A stretch of 64,000 nt of DNA from contig JAYNHH010000001.1 in NCBI GenBank assembly GCA_038107835.1, positions 1-64,000 on the forward strand, read 5' to 3'. A program made the position numbers and the translations under genes. This document shows positions 25,233 through 33,975 of the stretch, one piece after another. The notes beneath the pieces are model-generated. The model worked only from the letters and a program-made list of their open reading frames with translations, did not search any database and had not been told where the DNA came from. The first letter of the stretch is position 1. Each line of letters begins with the position of its first letter. Source of the stretch: MED-G116 sp038107835. GTDB taxonomy: Bacteria; Pseudomonadota; Alphaproteobacteria; Puniceispirillales; Puniceispirillaceae.

Positions 25233-26096
25233 ATGAGTTCCACAGACACAAATATTCGCCCACGTCGCAGCTTTATTTTCACGCCTGGCCTGCGCCCGGA
25301 CATGTTTCCAAAGGCATTGGCCAGTGGCGCTGATATTGTCTGCGTTGAGCTGGAGGATGGCATCGCGCCCAAGGACAAGGCCGAGGCGCGCAGCAAGGCG
25401 CTTGCATTGTTTGCCGAGCCACAGGCCGATGACGGGGTTGAGCGGATTGTCCGGATCAACTCAGTGCGCGAGCGTTTTGGCATAGAGGATGTGAATGCCA
25501 TTCTGGCGAGTGACACGCCGCCGCCAGCATTGATGATGCCGAAAGTCCGCACCCCGGATGAGGTGGTGATGCTTGATCAGCTGCTCTTTGAGGCAGGGCA
25601 TGATACCCGGCTTCATGTGATCATCGAGACGAATGAGGGTCTTGAAGCCGCCTATGATATTGCCGGATGCAGCGCGCGCATTGACGCGATGTTCTTTGGC
25701 GGCGTTGATATGGCGGCTGAACTGCGGTGCCAGCTTGCTTGGGAGCCATTGCTCTATGCACGCTCACGGGTGGTGCATGCGGCGGCGGCGGCGGGCTTGG
25801 ATGTGATTGATGTGCCTTATCTTGATCTTGATGATCCGGACGGAATGCGTGTTGCCGCAGAGCAGGCGCGTGCGCTTGGCTTCGCCGGCAAGGGTTCAAT
25901 CCATCCCAAACAGATCGCTGCACTCAATGAGGTGTTCACACCGGCGGCAGACCAGATTGCCCGGGCGCGGCGGGTCATTTCTGAATTTGAGGCCGCAGAC
26001 ACAGGCCTTGTGGTGATTGATGGAAAATTGATTGAAAAACCGGTATTGCGTGAAATGTACCGGATCAGGGCAATCGCCGACAGGATGGGTCTGTAG
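25233..26096 (+). CDS. HpcH/HpaI-family CoA-ester lyase (CitE/malyl-CoA lyase-like)
   Basis: This 287-aa TIM-barrel lyase of the CitE/MclA group cleaves or forms a malyl-CoA-type ester with Mg2+. It begins RPRRSFIFTPGLRPDMFPKAL and contains VCVELEDGIAP with the metal-binding acid, LMMPKVRTPDEV, HVIIETNEGLEAA with a second acid, and the CoA-pocket segment FAGKGSIHPKQIAALNEVF. That last segment separates the CoA-dependent lyases from aldolases. The substrate (malyl-CoA, citramalyl-CoA or other) cannot be fixed. It is the first gene of a compact four-gene operon with a selenium-binding-like protein, ferredoxin and CoA-binding protein. Confidence 0.8.
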   Translation: MSSTDTNIRPRRSFIFTPGLRPDMFPKALASGADIVCVELEDGIAPKDKAEARSKALALFAEPQADDGVERIVRINSVRERFGIEDVNAILASDTPPPALMMPKVRTPDEVVMLDQLLFEAGHDTRLHVIIETNEGLEAAYDIAGCSARIDAMFFGGVDMAAELRCQLAWEPLLYARSRVVHAAAAAGLDVIDVPYLDLDDPDGMRVAAEQARALGFAGKGSIHPKQIAALNEVFTPAADQIARARRVISEFEAADTGLVVIDGKLIEKPVLREMYRIRAIADRMGL

Positions 26097-26132
26097 GGCA
26101 ACGGCCGCCAACGGCAATTTTAGGAGATGGAA

Positions 26133-27482
26133 ATGGAATGTTGTGGTCCGGGTTACGCCAGTCCCGCCGACGCGATCAAGGCCCCTTGTGAGACCTTGCT
26201 CTACACCATTGCGATCTATACCGGCACCGGCATCCAGAAGCCGGACTATCTGGCGACTGTCGATGTCGACCCGGACAGCCCGACATATTCCAAGGTCATT
26301 CACCGGCTGGAGATGCCTGGGATCGGGGATGAACTGCACCATATGGGCTGGAATGCCTGTTCTTCCTGCTTCGATGATTCAAGCATGGCCCGCCGCTATC
26401 TGCTTCTTCCCGGAGTGCGGTCAAACAACATCCATGTCGTTGATACCGCCACCGATCCGCGTGCGCCGCGCCTTCACAAGGTGATTGATGGTGCCGAGAT
26501 CAAGGCCAAGGCTGATCTCTCCGGCCCGCATACGGTGCATTGTCTTGGGTCCGAGATCATCATCTCCTTTCTGGGCAACGCCAGGGGCGAGGCGCCGGGG
26601 GGCTATCTTCATCTGAACAAGGATTTCGAAATTGTCGGGCGCTGGGAAAACTCGATGGGCGATATCAAGTTCGGCTATGATTTCTGGTATCAGCCCCGCC
26701 ATAATGTGATGGTCTCATCCGAATGGGCGGCACCGAATACCTTCATGCCCGGCTTTGATCTGGAAGAGGTCGGCCATCTCAAATATGGGCGCGAGCTGCA
26801 TTTCTGGGATTTTGAAAAGCGAGAGCCTGTTGAGAGCTTCTATCTCGGCGAGGATGGCCTTGTGCCATTGGAAGTCAAATTTCACCATGACCCGGACAGC
26901 ACGCATGGCTTTTGTGGGGCGGCGCTCAGCTCCAACGTCATCCACTGGTGGAAGAATGATGCTGGCAAATGGCAATGGGAGAAGATCATTGATGTCGGGA
27001 ATGAGCCTCATCCCGAATGGCCGATACCGGTGCCGGGCGTAATGTCCGCCATTCTCGTCTCGATGGATGACAGATATCTCTATCTCAACAACTGGCTGCA
27101 TGGCGACATGCGCCAATATGACATCTCTGATCCGCATAACCCAAAACTGACCGGCCAGGTCTGGATGGGCGGGTTGCTCGGCAAGGCACCGGTGGTCAAT
27201 GGCGTCACCATGGCAGGTGGCCCGCAGATGTTCCAGCTCAGTCTTGATGGCAGGCGTCTTTATGTGACGACATCTCTTTTCAGCACCTGGGACAATCAAT
27301 TCTATCCCGAAATCCGTGAACAGGGCGGGGTGATGGTGATGATTGATTGTGATCCGGTGAATGGCGGTATGGAGATCAACAAGGACTTCATTGTTGATTT
27401 TGGCAAGGAGCCAAATGGGCCAAGCCGCTGCCATGAGGCCCGCTATCCCGGCGGCGATTGCACAAGCGATATATGGCTATGA
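26133..27482 (+). CDS. Selenium-binding protein 56 / methanethiol oxidase family
   Basis: This 449-aa beta-propeller protein belongs to the SBP56 family, whose bacterial members (MtoX of Hyphomicrobium) oxidise methanethiol to formaldehyde, sulfide and hydrogen peroxide. The signature HHMGWNACSSCF (Cys at about 76 and 79) matches the family, as do RAPRLHKVI, GFCGAALSSNVIHW and LYLNNWLHGDMRQYDI. TAGGAG 6 nt upstream selects ATG 26133 over the ATG at 26127. No signal peptide is visible, whereas characterised MtoX is periplasmic, so this copy should be cytoplasmic or have a different role. Its stop overlaps the ferredoxin start (ATGA). Confidence 0.83.
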   Translation: MECCGPGYASPADAIKAPCETLLYTIAIYTGTGIQKPDYLATVDVDPDSPTYSKVIHRLEMPGIGDELHHMGWNACSSCFDDSSMARRYLLLPGVRSNNIHVVDTATDPRAPRLHKVIDGAEIKAKADLSGPHTVHCLGSEIIISFLGNARGEAPGGYLHLNKDFEIVGRWENSMGDIKFGYDFWYQPRHNVMVSSEWAAPNTFMPGFDLEEVGHLKYGRELHFWDFEKREPVESFYLGEDGLVPLEVKFHHDPDSTHGFCGAALSSNVIHWWKNDAGKWQWEKIIDVGNEPHPEWPIPVPGVMSAILVSMDDRYLYLNNWLHGDMRQYDISDPHNPKLTGQVWMGGLLGKAPVVNGVTMAGGPQMFQLSLDGRRLYVTTSLFSTWDNQFYPEIREQGGVMVMIDCDPVNGGMEINKDFIVDFGKEPNGPSRCHEARYPGGDCTSDIWL

Positions 27483-27844
27483 TGACAATCACCCTCGCCA
27501 ATCGCAGCAACGCCAGCTATGAGGTCAAAGGCCGCAAGCCGCTGCTTGATGAGCTGCGGGCGCAGGGTGTGGATCTTCCCTATGGCTGCCAATATGGCGG
27601 CTGCATCACCTGTGCGGCCAAGCTCATCGACGGCGAAATTGACCAACGCGCGCAGGTGGCGCTCAACAACCGGCAGATCAATGACGGTTATGTGATCCTG
27701 TGCGTGGCGCGGGCCAAATCGGATTGTACGCTGGAGATTGGCGTCGAAAGCCATGACAGGCTTTACCGCAATCCGTTCCTCGACCCACTTGCCCCACATG
27801 AGTTGAAAGCTGATATCGCAACACCACTGGATACTGACAAATGA
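27479..27844 (+). CDS. 2Fe-2S ferredoxin
   Basis: This 121-aa plant-type 2Fe-2S ferredoxin has the motif C-x4-C-x2-C ... C: Cys36, Cys41, Cys44 and Cys74 counted from the second of two adjacent ATG codons (27482). The loop reads LPYGCQYGGCITC. The ferredoxin is preceded directly by the SBP56 stop in an ATGA overlap and followed by another 4-nt overlap, so it is translated as part of the operon. A dedicated ferredoxin beside an SBP56 protein suggests electron transfer in the same reaction or for the next step. The redox partner is unknown. Confidence 0.85.
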   Translation: MMTITLANRSNASYEVKGRKPLLDELRAQGVDLPYGCQYGGCITCAAKLIDGEIDQRAQVALNNRQINDGYVILCVARAKSDCTLEIGVESHDRLYRNPFLDPLAPHELKADIATPLDTDK

Positions 27845-28299
27845 CCCATCTGAACCATGACGAACCCTATAGCGATGAATATCTGCAAGGCATTCTGACA
27901 TCGGTCAAGACGATTGCCATGGTCGGCGCCAGCCCGGACAAGACAAAGTTCAGCTATGGTGTGCTGCGCGTGCTGCATGAAACCGGCTATGACATGATCC
28001 CGATCAATCCGCGCCCCGGTCTTGAGGAAATCCGCGGTCTCAAGGTCTATCCGAATCTCGCCGCCATCGACCGGCCGGTTGACATGGTCGAGGTGTTCAG
28101 AAAGCCCGAAGACCTTTATGGCATTGCCGAGGAAGCGATCGCCATCGGCGCCAGGGTGCTGTGGGGGCAGATCGGTGTGGTCAATCATGACGCCGCGCGT
28201 CTTGCCGAGGAGGCTGGTCTCAAGGTGGTGATGAACCGCTGCCCGAAGATCGAGCTGTTTCGCCCCTTCTGGAAGCCGAAACTGCATCTGGGAATTTGA
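27841..28299 (+). CDS. CoA-binding domain protein (YccU-like)
   Basis: This 152-aa protein is a single Rossmann-type CoA-binding domain. The loop TIAMVGASPDKTKFSYGVLRVL and the later INPRPGLEEIRGLKVYPNL, with VDMVEVFRKPED, are typical of the CoA_binding_2/YccU family. It probably binds CoA or an acyl-CoA; no catalytic domain is attached. Its ATG overlaps the ferredoxin stop (ATGA at 27841). It completes the operon that starts with a CoA-ester lyase, consistent with a shared acyl-CoA-linked function. It converges with the PhyH gene 63 nt away. Confidence 0.8.
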   Translation: MTHLNHDEPYSDEYLQGILTSVKTIAMVGASPDKTKFSYGVLRVLHETGYDMIPINPRPGLEEIRGLKVYPNLAAIDRPVDMVEVFRKPEDLYGIAEEAIAIGARVLWGQIGVVNHDAARLAEEAGLKVVMNRCPKIELFRPFWKPKLHLGI

Positions 28300-28362
28300 C
28301 CGCCGGTCTGCTTGGGTGGCCATGTCCGGCAGCGACGGTCATTTTAAGGATGGCACTTCTGT

Positions 28363-29163
28363 TCACTGCCTGCCCGCGATTCTGACATAGCGGTCCTCGA
28401 GAAAGGCCTGATGCGCAATGGCTGCCGGGTCAAGGTCAGATGTGGCAGGCCTGTCGGATTCGAAGTGACCATGCTCATCCTGTCCCCTGACCAGCATGGC
28501 CGTGTCCAGATCATGTTTTGTCTGCCGAACATGCGTTGCCAGATATTGCACATTGAGTCCGATGCGCCGGTCCGCACTCCGGTTCGGCATTGAGGCGTGC
28601 AATGTCCAGCCATGATGAAAGGTCGCTTCACCGGGCGCGAGGGGGCAGGCGCGCGCGTCACTTTCATTGACCTCAGAGACCGTCTGGCCCTGCAGCAGCA
28701 CGTTATCGCCATCATCTGTTGTAACATGTTCCATCCGTCCACCCAGATGCGAGCCGGGAATCATGCGCATGCAGCCACTTTCCAGCGTCGCCGGCGACAG
28801 CGCCAGCCACATGGATACCTGGTCATCATGGCTCAGCCCCCAATAGGTCAGATCCTGATGCCAGCTGACATGCGCCTGGCTTTTCGGCTCCTTGATGATG
28901 TAGGTGACATTATAGAGCAGAATATTTGGCCCGATCATCCGCTCAACAATATCCAGCACGGATGGCAGGGTGGCCAGCATCAGTGGCGAGGTATGAATGG
29001 TGTGGATTTTGCTGCGATAATGCATGTTGCCAAAGGAGGTTTCCGCCTCTTCCAGAAGACCTCGATGATGTATCGCATCCTGTTCCGAGATCAGCCTGAC
29101 CGGCGAGACATAGCCATTCTTCTCATAGGTGGCTGCAACATTGTCGATATCCAGATCACACAT
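28363..29163 (-). CDS. Phytanoyl-CoA dioxygenase (PhyH) family protein
   Basis: This is a predicted Fe(II)/2-oxoglutarate-dependent oxygenase of about 266 aa. The iron-binding HxD is in VSWHQDLTYWG and the distal His in ATFHHGWTLHAS. The 2-oxoglutarate Arg follows in RRIGLNVQYL. SGCMRMIPGSHLG is typical of the PhyH family. In bacteria such proteins hydroxylate ectoine, small organic acids or secondary metabolites. The substrate here is unknown and the gene is monocistronic. The in-frame ATG at 29175 lacks a ribosome site; ATG 29163 follows GGGGGTAGGG. Confidence 0.78.
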   Translation of the reverse strand: MCDLDIDNVAATYEKNGYVSPVRLISEQDAIHHRGLLEEAETSFGNMHYRSKIHTIHTSPLMLATLPSVLDIVERMIGPNILLYNVTYIIKEPKSQAHVSWHQDLTYWGLSHDDQVSMWLALSPATLESGCMRMIPGSHLGGRMEHVTTDDGDNVLLQGQTVSEVNESDARACPLAPGEATFHHGWTLHASMPNRSADRRIGLNVQYLATHVRQTKHDLDTAMLVRGQDEHGHFESDRPATSDLDPAAIAHQAFLEDRYVRIAGRQ

Positions 29164-29257
29164 CCCTACCCCCATTTGGTTTCATTCTGTGGCCGTCTGC
29201 GCCTTGCGAGGCGGTCTGGGAGATGCCCGCCCGCTGGGCTCCTGACAGATCTGCCAG

Positions 29258-29743
29258 CTAGAACTGATTTGCCGCAAGCCTCGCATTATATTGGTCCTGC
29301 AGCGCATCACGTGTTGCCGCCAATTTCAGTTTATACTGTTTCTCCCTGGGCAAAATCTCACAGGTGAACTCCTGTGTCCGCCTGGGGTTTGTTCCCTTTG
29401 CCACAAGGGTTTTGCGATCAATGCTGTAGGTTTCCTCGCGGGTTCCATCTGCTGTATGGGCAGTGGAAATCCAGCCGATTTTCTCGCTGCTGGTTACATA
29501 GCTGCTGCCTGTCGGGGATGAGCGAAGAATAATCTCGTCATTGCGCCGCTGCCATTTTGTCGTCAGGGCGCGGCCTGAATCGAACCAGAATGCGATGAAT
29601 TTGGCACCAATCACGAGGTCAATGTCAGGCGTTTCATCGGCAATGGCCTGATCCACGCAGAACAGCCCCTTGCCATCGGGTGCGATGGCGAGGGCTGGCG
29701 TTGTAAAACCCAGCATCAGGGCAATCAGAAAAAGTCTGCGCAT
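29258..29743 (-). CDS. Hypothetical secreted protein
   Basis: This is a 161-aa protein of unknown function. A clear signal peptide (MRRLFLIALMLGFTTPALA) precedes a small mature domain with two Cys residues (GLFCVDQ and EFTCEI), possibly a disulfide. The mature part is beta-rich with W and Y residues. An upstream in-frame ATG at 29800 would add an odd polar leader before the signal peptide, so I chose 29743. No family was recognised. Neighbours (PhyH and a DUF4149-like gene) give no functional hint. Confidence 0.6.
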   Translation of the reverse strand: MRRLFLIALMLGFTTPALAIAPDGKGLFCVDQAIADETPDIDLVIGAKFIAFWFDSGRALTTKWQRRNDEIILRSSPTGSSYVTSSEKIGWISTAHTADGTREETYSIDRKTLVAKGTNPRRTQEFTCEILPREKQYKLKLAATRDALQDQYNARLAANQF

Positions 29744-29912
29744 GGATGAACACCTTCGTTGTTCGTCTCCAAACCTTGCCAGAAAACTGGCACTGGTCAA
29801 GTGTGTTGGGGTGGCGTGGCGCTGTGCGCTGATTGCAGCCGTCCCCCCTTTTCTCGACTGAATGGTCTACCCATATCAGGCTGACGACAGATTGTTTTGA
29901 GAGGATGCAGGA

Positions 29913-30335
29913 ATGTTTGTTGCGACGCTGTTGATTCACGCTGCCATGCTGGGTTTCATGGTGTTTTTTGTCACGGTGATTTCACCCTCCGCGCTGAAAG
30001 CGCTGGATATGGCGTCGGCCAGCAAATTTCTCCGTTATGCGTTTCCACGGATTTTTGCCTTTGGCTTTGTCGTTGCGACAATGGCCACGCTTACCTCATT
30101 TATGGCACCGCCGAGTCCGGCCCGGCTCATCTCGCTGGTGTCAGCCCTTTTCTTTCTCGTCAATTGGCTTGTCCTGACACCAAGGATCAACGCCCAGCGT
30201 GATCTGGTGCTGGCTGGTGACAGTGCGGCAAAGGCTCGTTTTGGCCGCCTGCATGGTGTGTCTGTCGGGCTGTATCTGCTGCAGATGGCTGGCTCGGCAG
30301 CGGTGATCCTGCTGTTACATCCGTCGCTGGGATAG
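29913..30335 (+). CDS. DUF4149-like small membrane protein
   Basis: This 140-aa protein has four hydrophobic segments (FVATLLIHAAMLGFMVFFV, FPRIFAFGFVVATMATL, LISLVSALFFLVNWLVL, LYLLQMAGSAAVILLL), so it is an inner-membrane protein. The FGRLHGVSVGLYL segment and the overall pattern resemble DUF4149/TMEM205-like proteins, whose function is unknown. It stands alone on the plus strand and converges with the dipeptide transporter ATPase gene. Confidence 0.6.
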   Translation: MFVATLLIHAAMLGFMVFFVTVISPSALKALDMASASKFLRYAFPRIFAFGFVVATMATLTSFMAPPSPARLISLVSALFFLVNWLVLTPRINAQRDLVLAGDSAAKARFGRLHGVSVGLYLLQMAGSAAVILLLHPSLG

Positions 30336-30341
30336 GGCCGT

Positions 30342-32015
30342 CTAGGGCTGGAATTTAGGCATGGAGTTGAGAAGATGCCGGCTGTAGCTGTGCTCGGGTG
30401 CGGCAAACAGCTGTTCGGCGTCGGCAATTTCACACACCGCCCCATCCTTCAAAACGGCAATGCGGTCACACATTTGCCGCACCACGGGGAGATCGTGGCT
30501 GATAAACAGGATCGTCAGCCCAAGCTTTTCCTGCAGATCCTTCAACAGGTTCAAAATCTGCGCCTGAATGCTGACATCGAGAGCCGATGTCGGCTCATCA
30601 CAGACAAGCAGTTTTGGCTGCGTTGCCAGAGCGCGGGCAATCGAAATGCGCTGTCGCTGCCCGCCGGAAAATTCATGCGGATAGCGCTCCCGGCTCGATG
30701 CCGGCAAATCAACCGCGGCAAGCAGATCATCGACATAGTGATCAATATCCATTTGCCCCAGCTGTGAATTATGATGGAGAATTGGTTCGGCGATGATGTT
30801 CTTGATTTTCATCCGCCCATTCAGTGACGAATAGGGGTCCTGAAAGACCATTTGTATCTTGCGGCGAAAGGCAAGCAGTGCCGGACCGTCAAGTGTTGTG
30901 ATGTCGTCCTGCTCAAAGAAGATCGCGCCGGAGGTGGGCTCAATCAATCTGACGACCATCTTGGCAATGGTCGATTTGCCGCTGCCACTCTCGCCAACCA
31001 GACCAAAGGATTCGCCTTCCCGGATCTCAAACGAGACATCCCTGACCGCATGGACGGGTTCGTTTGCACCAATGCGCATGAAACCCTCATCGGAAAAGCT
31101 CTTGCTGAGAGCCTCGACCCGCACCAGCGAGGCGCCCGTGTTCTTCTGCAGCTGCCAGCGGTTGAGGATTTTCAGATTGTGGTCGGCCGCGCTGCCCTGA
31201 TCGGGATTCATGATTGGGAAGCGGTCAATCCGGCGGTCTGTCGGCGGGACCGAACTGACAAGGCTTTTTGTGTAGGTTTGAGACGGGTTACCAAGAACCG
31301 CAGCCGGGGACCCCATCTCGACAATCCGTCCGTCCTTCAGCACCACCACCCTGTCGGCGACCTCGCTTATTACGGCCATGTCATGGGTGATGAGGATGAC
31401 AGCAAGATTGCGGTCTGCCTTCAGTTTCTGCAGCAATGCCAGAATCTGTGACTGGATGGAAACATCAAGCGCTGTTGTGGGCTCGTCCGCGATCAGGATA
31501 TCCGGGTCAGCGCAGAGCGCGAGGGCGATCACCACGCGCTGCCGCATACCCCCTGAAAACTGGTGTGGATAATCGTCAAACCGGGTTTCGGCATTGATGA
31601 TGCCGACATCATCCAAAAGCTCTATGGCGCGTTTGCGCGCGTCGCGTGCGTCAATCTGCAGATGTGTCTGAATGGTCTCAAGAAGCTGCTCGCCAATTGT
31701 CATCACTGGGTTCAGCGAGGTTTGCGGGTCCTGAAAGATGAGGCCAATGCGCTTGCCGCGGAACGCGCTGACCTCGGTGGCTGGATCAGCCAGATCGAGA
31801 GTCTCCAGCTGGATGTTGCCTCCCTCGATTTTCCCTGGCTCATCCAGCAGTCCCAGAATCGCCCGGCCAATGGTGCTCTTGCCGGACCCTGACTCACCGA
31901 CGAGGCCAAGGATTTCCCCCTTTTTCACGGAAAAGCTGACATCCTGCACGGCAGCCACCAACAGCCGGCGCGTCGGATAGGAAATATTCAGATTGGTGAT
32001 TTCCAGAAAATCCAT
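30342..32015 (-). CDS. Fused dipeptide/oligopeptide ABC transporter ATPase (DppD-DppF type)
   Basis: This 557-aa protein contains two complete ABC ATPase domains in one chain. Each has GESGSGKST Walker A, a Q-loop (FQDPQTSLNP and FQDPYSSLNG), an LSGG-type signature (FSGGMRQR and FSGGQRQR), Walker B and an H-loop (LITHDM and FISHDLPV). This is the peptide/nickel transporter (PepT) class; the two domains are usually separate dppD and dppF genes, and fused forms are known in alphaproteobacteria. The start at 32015 overlaps the permease stop (TGATG). The C-terminal oligopeptide-type domains follow each core. Confidence 0.87.
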   Translation of the reverse strand: MDFLEITNLNISYPTRRLLVAAVQDVSFSVKKGEILGLVGESGSGKSTIGRAILGLLDEPGKIEGGNIQLETLDLADPATEVSAFRGKRIGLIFQDPQTSLNPVMTIGEQLLETIQTHLQIDARDARKRAIELLDDVGIINAETRFDDYPHQFSGGMRQRVVIALALCADPDILIADEPTTALDVSIQSQILALLQKLKADRNLAVILITHDMAVISEVADRVVVLKDGRIVEMGSPAAVLGNPSQTYTKSLVSSVPPTDRRIDRFPIMNPDQGSAADHNLKILNRWQLQKNTGASLVRVEALSKSFSDEGFMRIGANEPVHAVRDVSFEIREGESFGLVGESGSGKSTIAKMVVRLIEPTSGAIFFEQDDITTLDGPALLAFRRKIQMVFQDPYSSLNGRMKIKNIIAEPILHHNSQLGQMDIDHYVDDLLAAVDLPASSRERYPHEFSGGQRQRISIARALATQPKLLVCDEPTSALDVSIQAQILNLLKDLQEKLGLTILFISHDLPVVRQMCDRIAVLKDGAVCEIADAEQLFAAPEHSYSRHLLNSMPKFQP

Positions 32016-32941
32016 CAGTTTATCTTTGGGTTCAGTGTGTCGCGCATCCAGTCGCCCAGCAGGTTTATCGAGAAAGCGAGGATGACAAGAAAGAATGAGG
32101 GGAAGAAGCTGATCCACCATTCACCGGAAAAGAGAAAATCATTGCCAAGCCGAATTAACGTGCCAAGCGATGGGGTTGTCGGTGGAACGCCAACACCAAG
32201 AAAGCTCAGCGTTGATTCGGCCAGAATGGCGAGGGCAAGGCCGATCGTGCCGATCACCAGAATCGGCCGCAGAATGTTTGGCAGGATATGTTTGAACATG
32301 ATCAGCCCGTCGGGAAGGCCGATGATCCGCGCGGCAGAGATATAGTCCTTGTTCTTTTCAACCAGCGTGGCCCCCCGCGCGACCCGGGCAAATTGTGGCC
32401 ATTCCGAAATGCCGATGGCAAAGATCAGAACATAGATAGCCACCTCATCATGCAGCTCACGCGAGATGAGGCCACGAACAACACCATCGACCAGCAACGC
32501 CATGAGGATGCTTGGGATGGTAAGCTGCACATCGGCAAGACGCATGATGACTGTTTCATACCGGCCGCCAAAATAACCGGCTGTGAGACCGAGTGAAACG
32601 CCAAAAATGACACTGAACAGGATGGCGGAAAAGCCGACGATAAGCGATATACGCGTGCCATAGAGAATGGCGGAGAGAAGATCACGACCCTGTCCGTCGG
32701 TGCCGAACAGGAAAACCATATTGCCATCCTCTGCCCAGAAGGGCGGGGTGAAGGCGTCCATCAATGACAGTGAGGATGGGGTGAAGGGATCGTGCGGCGC
32801 GACGAATTCACAAAGAAATGACGCGAGCAGGATAACCACCAGCAGACAGCTTGAGATCAGCGCCGTCGGCGAATGAATGAAGCTGTGAAAAATATCACTG
32901 TCCCTGATCCGGTGGACAAGGCCTGGTGTCTGCTCAGCCAT
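32015..32941 (-). CDS. Dipeptide/oligopeptide ABC transporter permease (DppC-like)
   Basis: This 308-aa inner-membrane permease has an N-terminal hydrophobic segment (LISSCLLVVILLASFLCEFVAP), the family loop LFGTDGQGRDLLSAILYGTRISL and the EAA loop KDYISAARIIGLPDGLIMFKHILPN. Its start, ATG 32941, overlaps the end of the DppB-like gene by 8 nt; the frame is open upstream to 33181, but that part overlaps dppB coding and has no family resemblance. It pairs with the DppB-like permease to form the channel. Confidence 0.87.
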   Translation of the reverse strand: MAEQTPGLVHRIRDSDIFHSFIHSPTALISSCLLVVILLASFLCEFVAPHDPFTPSSLSLMDAFTPPFWAEDGNMVFLFGTDGQGRDLLSAILYGTRISLIVGFSAILFSVIFGVSLGLTAGYFGGRYETVIMRLADVQLTIPSILMALLVDGVVRGLISRELHDEVAIYVLIFAIGISEWPQFARVARGATLVEKNKDYISAARIIGLPDGLIMFKHILPNILRPILVIGTIGLALAILAESTLSFLGVGVPPTTPSLGTLIRLGNDFLFSGEWWISFFPSFFLVILAFSINLLGDWMRDTLNPKIN

Positions 32942-33917
32942 CTCGGTTCTCACTCTTTGTTCGCAGACGCGGATCGATAAGGAAATACAGAATGTCGACG
33001 ATGAAATTGATCGCAACAAACACCAGGGCGATGAAGACCAGATAGGCCGACATGATCGGGATATCGACAAATTTGACCGCCTGAATGAACAAGAAGCCCA
33101 TTCCTGGCCATTGGAAAACAGTCTCGGTGATGATCGAAAAGGCAACGAGCGTACCGATATTGATTCCTGCAATCGTGACAACCGGGATCAGGCTGTTGCG
33201 CAGGGCGTGACCGAAATAGACGCTGCGATTGCTGATGCCACGCGCCCGGGCGAACTTGATGTAGTCGGTTTGTAGGATCTCCATAATCTCGGCCCGCACA
33301 AGACGGATGATATAGGTCATCTGAAACAGGCTCAGGGTCAGTGACGGCAGGATCAGCGCCTTCAGCCCGGATGCGGTCAGAAGGCCCGTACTCCAGAAAC
33401 CGATCTGCACAACCTCGCCACGTCCAAAGGAGGGCAGAACGCCCAAAATCACGGCAAAGATATAGATCAGCAGGATGCCGATGACGAATGTCGGCAATGA
33501 CACACCGGCCAGCGAGACAAACAGGATGATGTTGCTGAGAATGCCTGTCCGGTTGATCCCGGTATAGACACCCAGAAACACCCCAAAACCGAGCGCCAGA
33601 ATGCTGGAGGCGATAACCAGCTCCAGAGTGGCCGGCATCCGCTCGGCGATCAATTCCGAAACCGGGCGTCGCAACTGATAGGATTTTCCAAAATTGAACT
33701 GCGCGGCATTTGCCACGAACCGTCCGAACTGGATATGGATGGGGTCATTCAATCCCAGCGTTTCACGCAACTCGGCGCGTTCCTCGGTTGATGTTTCCTC
33801 GCCCACCATGTTGTTGATGGGATCACCGACAAAATTGAACAGTGAAAAGGACAGCAGCGCGACGCACAGCATGACACCGACGGATTGCACAATGCGTTTG
33901 AGAAAATAGCTGAACAA
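32934..33917 (-). CDS. Dipeptide/oligopeptide ABC transporter permease (DppB-like)
   Basis: This 327-aa permease with six membrane segments is of the DppB type. Marks are the N-terminal FLKRIVQSVGVMLCVALLSFSLFNFVGDP, the LGLNDPIHIQFGRFV periplasmic region and the EAA loop TDYIKFARARGISNRSVYFGHALRN. Substrates could be peptides, nickel or opine-like compounds, set by the binding protein. The gene is 58 nt downstream of the solute-binding-protein gene with a stem-loop in between. Confidence 0.87.
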   Translation of the reverse strand: MFSYFLKRIVQSVGVMLCVALLSFSLFNFVGDPINNMVGEETSTEERAELRETLGLNDPIHIQFGRFVANAAQFNFGKSYQLRRPVSELIAERMPATLELVIASSILALGFGVFLGVYTGINRTGILSNIILFVSLAGVSLPTFVIGILLIYIFAVILGVLPSFGRGEVVQIGFWSTGLLTASGLKALILPSLTLSLFQMTYIIRLVRAEIMEILQTDYIKFARARGISNRSVYFGHALRNSLIPVVTIAGINIGTLVAFSIITETVFQWPGMGFLFIQAVKFVDIPIMSAYLVFIALVFVAINFIVDILYFLIDPRLRTKSENRDG

Positions 33918-33936
33918 AACAGAACCCTGCAGGCAA

Positions 33937-33967
33937 GGACCCCCGCCGCGCGATGCAACGGGGGTCC
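33937..33967 (-). terminator. Stem-loop between the binding-protein gene and dppB-like gene
   Basis: GGACCCCCG (33937-33945) and CGGGGGTCC (33959-33967) are exact complements around a 13-nt loop. There is no T-run. The position, directly after the solute-binding-protein stop, is the same as in the two sugar transporter operons and suggests partial termination or mRNA 3'-end protection. Confidence 0.7.
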
Positions 33968-33975
33968 CTGTTGAT

